Below, in pieces: positions 35,211 through 64,000 of a DNA stretch of 64,000 nt. The notes below the pieces were generated by a model, which was not told the DNA's origin, did no database searches, and worked only from the letters and a program-made list of their open reading frames with translations. The position numbers and the translations under genes are program-made. The stretch is from Glandiceps talaboti (taxonomy: Eukaryota; Hemichordata; Enteropneusta; Spengelidae): positions 15,390,408-15,454,407 of the forward strand of contig NC_135550.1 of assembly GCF_964340395.1 (NCBI RefSeq). The letters are read 5' to 3'. Numbering within the stretch: position 1 is the first letter of the stretch; each line of letters starts with the position of its first letter.

Positions 35211-36917
35211 TGTGTATGCCTCTCCGCGGGTGATGTTTGCGCACGTACATGCGTGCCCTCATGATTAATTTGTACTTCTTTATTCTTTCATTGTTTTAAT
35301 CATCATAGCGAAGATAACGCTGAATGCGTTTTGGCTATTAACTCAAACTATATTCATATATACCAGCATGCCACACCCCAGACTGTATTTGATACAACTT
35401 CTGTGAAAAGAGTAATACCCTGGAAATTAGATTATGTGAAATGCATAGTTACTCATATTCACTGTGATCTGTAAGTTTGTTAATTTTGTAACGGTTTCAG
35501 CAAATTGATCCAGGATTTTATACAAAATCAAAACCACCGCATATGTTTTGGATACAATAAAATCCAGTTATATAGGACTATGCTATGAACGCTACACGGA
35601 ATGTCTGGGGTTCATGCCATGCATGGTATGTGCTACTTGACTATTCTCAACCTTGCTGTCGTTGTCACTGGTCTGTTCTCATTGAAGTTATTGTTGTGAG
35701 AAAACGGGAGACTTGCTAGATTTCGCTACAATGCTTGAGTAAACTGGAACGGTAATTTAGAATTTTAATGCAATGTGATGGAAATGAATAAAAAGAATTT
35801 TTACAGTTTGCAAGTGTCAGTTGACCGCTGTGCCAATACTGTGTACAGAGCGCATAGCAATTGCGTTATTTGAAAAGTTACAACACTTCTAATTAGTGGC
35901 TGCCAGGCACCACCATTTATTTTTCTAAACATGCAAATAAATTGTTACGATAATGACGTATTATAATTGATTTTGCGCTTGTGTAAGGTGAAAATTTGAC
36001 ACGAACCATTGGACCGCACAGACGGGTCAGAAACGCAAAGTACGTTTCGTCAATACTACACTACACCGTACGCTGCATTTGTTGTCTCAAATTCACTGGA
36101 CGGTACATGTAACATTTGCATCTGTAAAGACAAAAGTAGGCCTACTCTAAATTTCACATTGTAATTGTAGGGTTGCGCTAACTATAATCTCCTTGCACAA
36201 TTGTCTCCGACAGGAAGCAGTAAGGCGTCTTATTACAAGTGATGATGTAAGGGCTGCTTCCGTAAATCGATACGAAATCCTAATGTAGACCCCTGTTTCA
36301 TTAGTTTCGACTGCGCAACACGAATTTGAATACCAATGGCGGCACGAGTTGTATCTACAGCCTTTGAAACGACAAACGAGAAAAGAAATAGTAGACAGGT
36401 TATGGAATTCTTCAAACATTTCTATGTCCAGAATGAACAATACAGTCATACAACCGATGAAACATAATTACGTCGGCCTTTATGAATAAATAAAAACGTT
36501 GACGAATTGTATTGATTAAATAAGTCGATACTATTATTCTAAGGTCACGTGATTTAAAAAGAAGAAGAAGAAGAAGAAGACATTTTCTCTTTCTGTGCAT
36601 GAAAACTCTGTTATCGCACCTCTTTTGACTGATACTTGCAACTATGCACTTCTTTGATACTATCGTCATTCAGACTTTAATTAACTAGTTTAATTTTAAA
36701 AAATGAACTGTTCTCATGTGCAAGAAAATGGGGTATTTTCACATACAACGAATCGATCTATGCAAATGAGTTGACGTTCTTTGCTTTCAAACCGACCTGT
36801 GTCTGTTATAGTCACCTGTAGGTGGAGTCAAATTTGTTACCTATGTTTAAATGGAGTGACGGTTTTTGTTAACCTCCCCCGTGCATTATTAACAACTCCA
36901 TAGTTGCCAGTAAACGG

Positions 36918-37077
36918 GTGACGCATGCGTCACTAAACATAGGAGGGTGACTGTTTGCGATAAGCCGAGAATACACCTCAGGGCTGAAACATCGAGAAAC
37001 TTTCAACAAATTGTAAAAGAAAATATTTAACGCCGCGGAATAGTACAGCGAATTGAGGCCCTTGTGACCTATAAAAG
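36918..37077 (+). promoter_or_regulatory. Candidate promoter of gene 2: palindrome plus TATA box
   Basis: TATAAAAG at 37070-37077 matches the TATA consensus on the + strand, with a TCA initiator-like start about 33 bp downstream (37101-37103). A perfect 16-bp palindrome GTGACGCATGCGTCAC lies at 36918-36933. A strong donor (ACAG/GTGAGG, 37565/37566) could join a 5' UTR exon to the acceptor at 40328-40329, just before the start codon of gene 2. The distance (3.2 kb) and lack of transcript data keep this tentative. Confidence 0.35.
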
Positions 37078-40000
37078 GTAGCTCGCCAATAAGGAAAACC
37101 TCATCAATATTAGATCAGTTACGGACAGCATTCTGGTATTGTACTGGCTTTATATTCGTCCTGGTAACAGGTTGTCAATACTAGACAGAATTACATATTA
37201 ATGACTTTATAAATCCGTCCTTGTGTACTGTCTATTGGCTGGACTCTTGAAACACATTGTTTCCACGCAATCAATATACACGAAAAGCTCTAGATTCGCT
37301 GACACCTGATAAGTCGGAAAAAATCTCCCCTACACAGTCTCATCCTATACTGAACTGTTCAATGAATGAGAAGAAGGTGGGAGCATTTTGAAATGTACTG
37401 TTTGCGATTTTAAGTTTCTGTTTTGTATTACGCATGCCAGAATAGAAACCGTTATGAAGTTTTGCTGTCTCAGAATACCATAATGGTGACGATAGTGATG
37501 TTACAAACCAATACAAGATGAAGCACATAAGAAGAAGCCCTGTCGCTACTCAGGGCGTCCGACAGGTGAGGCGTTAAACTCTGTTGTAATAGAAATTACC
37601 ATCCATGCGTTAAATATGTTTTAAAAAACCATTTCATCGCTTTTGTACTTATTTCTTGATGAATAGTGGTCTTAACGGTCTCCGCTCATGATACAACTGT
37701 AATGCGACTTTCACATTGGCAAAAAAAAAAACCCACACATACACAAAAAAATAAAGCGATGAAAATAATGTCGACTAAGGCAGCAAAAGGTGAAATGTGT
37801 GGTATTTTGTGAAGATGAGAAATAATTTAATGATAGTTTGTAGAACATGGGACAAGAGCCGGGACAGTTTGGTTGGCTCATTTTAAGTCTCATGAAACAG
37901 GACATGACAGCCATGTTTAAACATGATAAAGATGTGTTGATGTACCATTAGTTAATGTAGAAAGTGACTGTTAGTCCAATAATTAAATTATACTGGGTCA
38001 CTAAATTATACTGAATTTGAAACACTTTATACGCTAAGAGGATTATTTAAGGTTGAAGCACTCACACTAAGGCATCTCCTTGTAAAAAAAAAACAATTGA
38101 AAATTCCAAACCCTCAATTCAACACATCTTGAAGTAGTCAGACTCCGGGGGTTTAGTGCCATTGTGTCTTTCAACGGTATTGAATCGGTCAGGTGATTTG
38201 AAGACCAAATTTAGAACACAACTTGACACAAGCTTAAATTATGTCTTATTTCTGTTTGATTCGTCGACCACTCCATGTGCCCATACCGTTGTAAACCAGT
38301 GATACACGATAGATTAATTTAAGTAAAACATGCCACTTTCTTTGATGGTAAAATGCTTCATTTTTTGTAACCTTTTTGTGATTGGACATCGAAACTCAAT
38401 ATCTTACAATGTAACTAACACGTATTGGTTAGTGTCATCAAGGAACGCAGTGTGACATTTTCTTTGTAAGTCGCGGCCAACAGGATTTCCCCCTTGTCTT
38501 TCACAATATTAATTAAAGAAGCAGTGTCTAACTTCGGTCCAATTGTAAACGAAGAACACTTTAAAAACAAGAAATAGTCCACATGGTGTGACAGAGGAGC
38601 CTGAATATGCTCAAAGACGCTTTGAAACCCATACTGCTACGGTGTTTTTCGAATACATTGATAACCAGATATTGCGTCATATGCCATCTTATTATCTGTA
38701 TTCTTGGTGAGAGCTTTATAGGTTTAGACATACTTTGACATTTTCAGCTGAAGTTGAAAGAATAGTTTGTAACCACCAAAGGCCACATTTAAAAAAAAGA
38801 AGAAAGAAAGTGGTCTTTTAACCCAATCCCTCATAATGGTTATTACACTTTTTAAAAATACAATATTTTAAATCCTATTCTTCAAGACTTGCTGGCATTT
38901 GTCCATCGTTGTATTTGTCTCACTCTTTATACAATTAAAATCATGTCATCTGAAACAGAGCATCGTCAACATTAGTCCGAATTGCTACATTTCACCGTCT
39001 GACTTGATAGGATATCTTATCAACATTGCTACATTGTATTTACCTTTTGATACAATTATCTAAACAGATTGTAACATTGTAACAATGTCATCACGATTTG
39101 GCAAATATCTGCTACAGCTAAGATAATAGTACTTCACACAAAGAAAATGTATCAATGATCAGACGATAATAACTAGCAATGTTGATAATAATTTTGTCTG
39201 GCTTGACGACACTCTGTTTCAGGAGGCATGGTCTTATTTGTACTACAGTCTGAAAAATACCTTTCATAAATCCCATCCTTGTAAATTTATTATTTTATTA
39301 TTAGCTGTGTCCTTCCCAGTTTAAACCATATCACTCCAAAAAAATCAATCGCGGCCTTCACAACTTCCACCGCCTCCCCACGAATTAATGGTTTCCTTCA
39401 TATGAGAGTGTTCAACATTTTCGAGTGTTAATCACAAATTTCGATATGTTTTTTTTGATCGCGCACTTCAAACTGTGCACGGTATATTTTGAAATCTTAA
39501 TAGTGACCCTCTCATTTTTGATGTCACCCACTAACACTACAATTTTTCATACGTAGACAATTTGTGATCAAGCCATTCAATAATGTTACCCTGCTATCAG
39601 CCTTCAAAACGTTCATCACTCTATTCAAAATGTTAATCTTGGCATTCATGATTTGAAATCTGTCCTTCATAGTGTCATGGTGTTTTTCTTGTATTATAAT
39701 ATCATGTCCTTGACAGTTTCATCGTGTCGTAGTACGTGGTTTTGATTGTAACTTTTCACTCGTTTTGGCACTCACGTCTTACTATTGAAAAATCACCCTG
39801 AGACGAGACTGCTGGGTTATTTTCCACGTAATTTCATACTTAATTGCAAAAGTGACTTTGAAAAGTAAGATAAGCCGCAATTTTTTGTTGCGCATCTAAT
39901 GTAGGCGCAACCCTTTGCTTTTATATCGATATTGTCAAAAAACATTCGGAAGAAATTTTTTCGACGATCACGGACAGATTGATCTTTTGAATTCCATCAT

Positions 40001-40146
40001 ATGCGCATTGCAGATGTATAGAGTAATATTACCTAGAGGTTAGCCTTCTAGGAGACAAAGGGACAAAATACCTCGAAGAACCAAATATGCATATGTCACA
40101 TCATCTTACGTCCGTTAATTTATTCTTGTTTCATTCTGGGTAAAAT

Positions 40147-40286
<140 letters not shown>

Positions 40287-40338
40287 TTCCATAACTAAAA
40301 TAATTCGTTTCTATTTATTCTTTCGACAGGTAAACGGA

Positions 40339-63906
<23,568 letters not shown>

Positions 63907-64000
63907 GTATGTTAAGTTAACACTATGAAAGTTAACAATTCCATATTTAGGTAGTGGTAATCGTTATGTCTTCATGTTTGCTTTGATATAAACAAAAAAA

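Overview
The window is spliced animal genomic DNA, read entirely on the + strand. It has many short exons with GT/AG boundaries, AT-rich introns and intergenic DNA, and abundant microsatellites. I recognise two tandem, same-orientation paralogues of the polycystin-1 family (receptor-like channels of the PKD1/PKD1L/REJ group). An invertebrate is most likely; a marine deuterostome such as a hemichordate or cephalochordate would fit, but the sequence alone does not identify the species. All exon models were made by hand from splice consensus, reading frame, phase continuity and comparison of the two paralogues.

Gene 1 (81..32907, 43 exons seen, 5' end outside the window) encodes at least 3,577 residues in one open frame. 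Its ectodomain is built almost wholly from Frizzled-type cysteine-rich domains (Fz-CRDs), one per phase 1-1 exon. There are eleven in a row, then two LDL-receptor class A (LDLa) modules, then a twelfth Fz-CRD. A REJ region, a GAIN/GPS autoproteolysis site (HL/T), TM1, a PLAT domain, further membrane helices, the extracellular polycystin domain and the channel helices follow. The tail is acidic and ends in a C-x2-C-x11-H-x4-C putative zinc finger. Three Fz exons (81..2789) and three copies of a two-exon cassette (5317..10435) are recent tandem duplications that carry their introns with them.

The intergenic stretch (32908..40338) has no gene I can support. It contains candidate poly(A) signals, two TGACGTCA motifs, a 16-bp palindrome 137 bp before a TATAAAAG box (a possible promoter of gene 2), and a long (TA)n tract.

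Gene 2 (40339..63906, 30 exons seen, 3' end outside the window) starts with a signal peptide. It carries six LDLa modules (four near-identical), two short Ser-rich linkers, one Fz-CRD and one CUB domain. From there it repeats the gene 1 exon plan: 18 consecutive exons (REJ to the fifth membrane helix) agree in order and phase, 12 of them identical in length. The window ends before its pore exons.

The pair looks like a tandem duplication that kept the processing/channel half and diversified the ligand-binding half by exon shuffling. Fz-CRDs bind Wnts and related lipidated ligands in known families, so a Wnt- or lipid-sensing polycystin is an attractive but untested reading. Two possible intron-retention/polyadenylation isoforms are noted: a soluble LDLa-Fz form of gene 2, and a form of gene 1 lacking the zinc finger.
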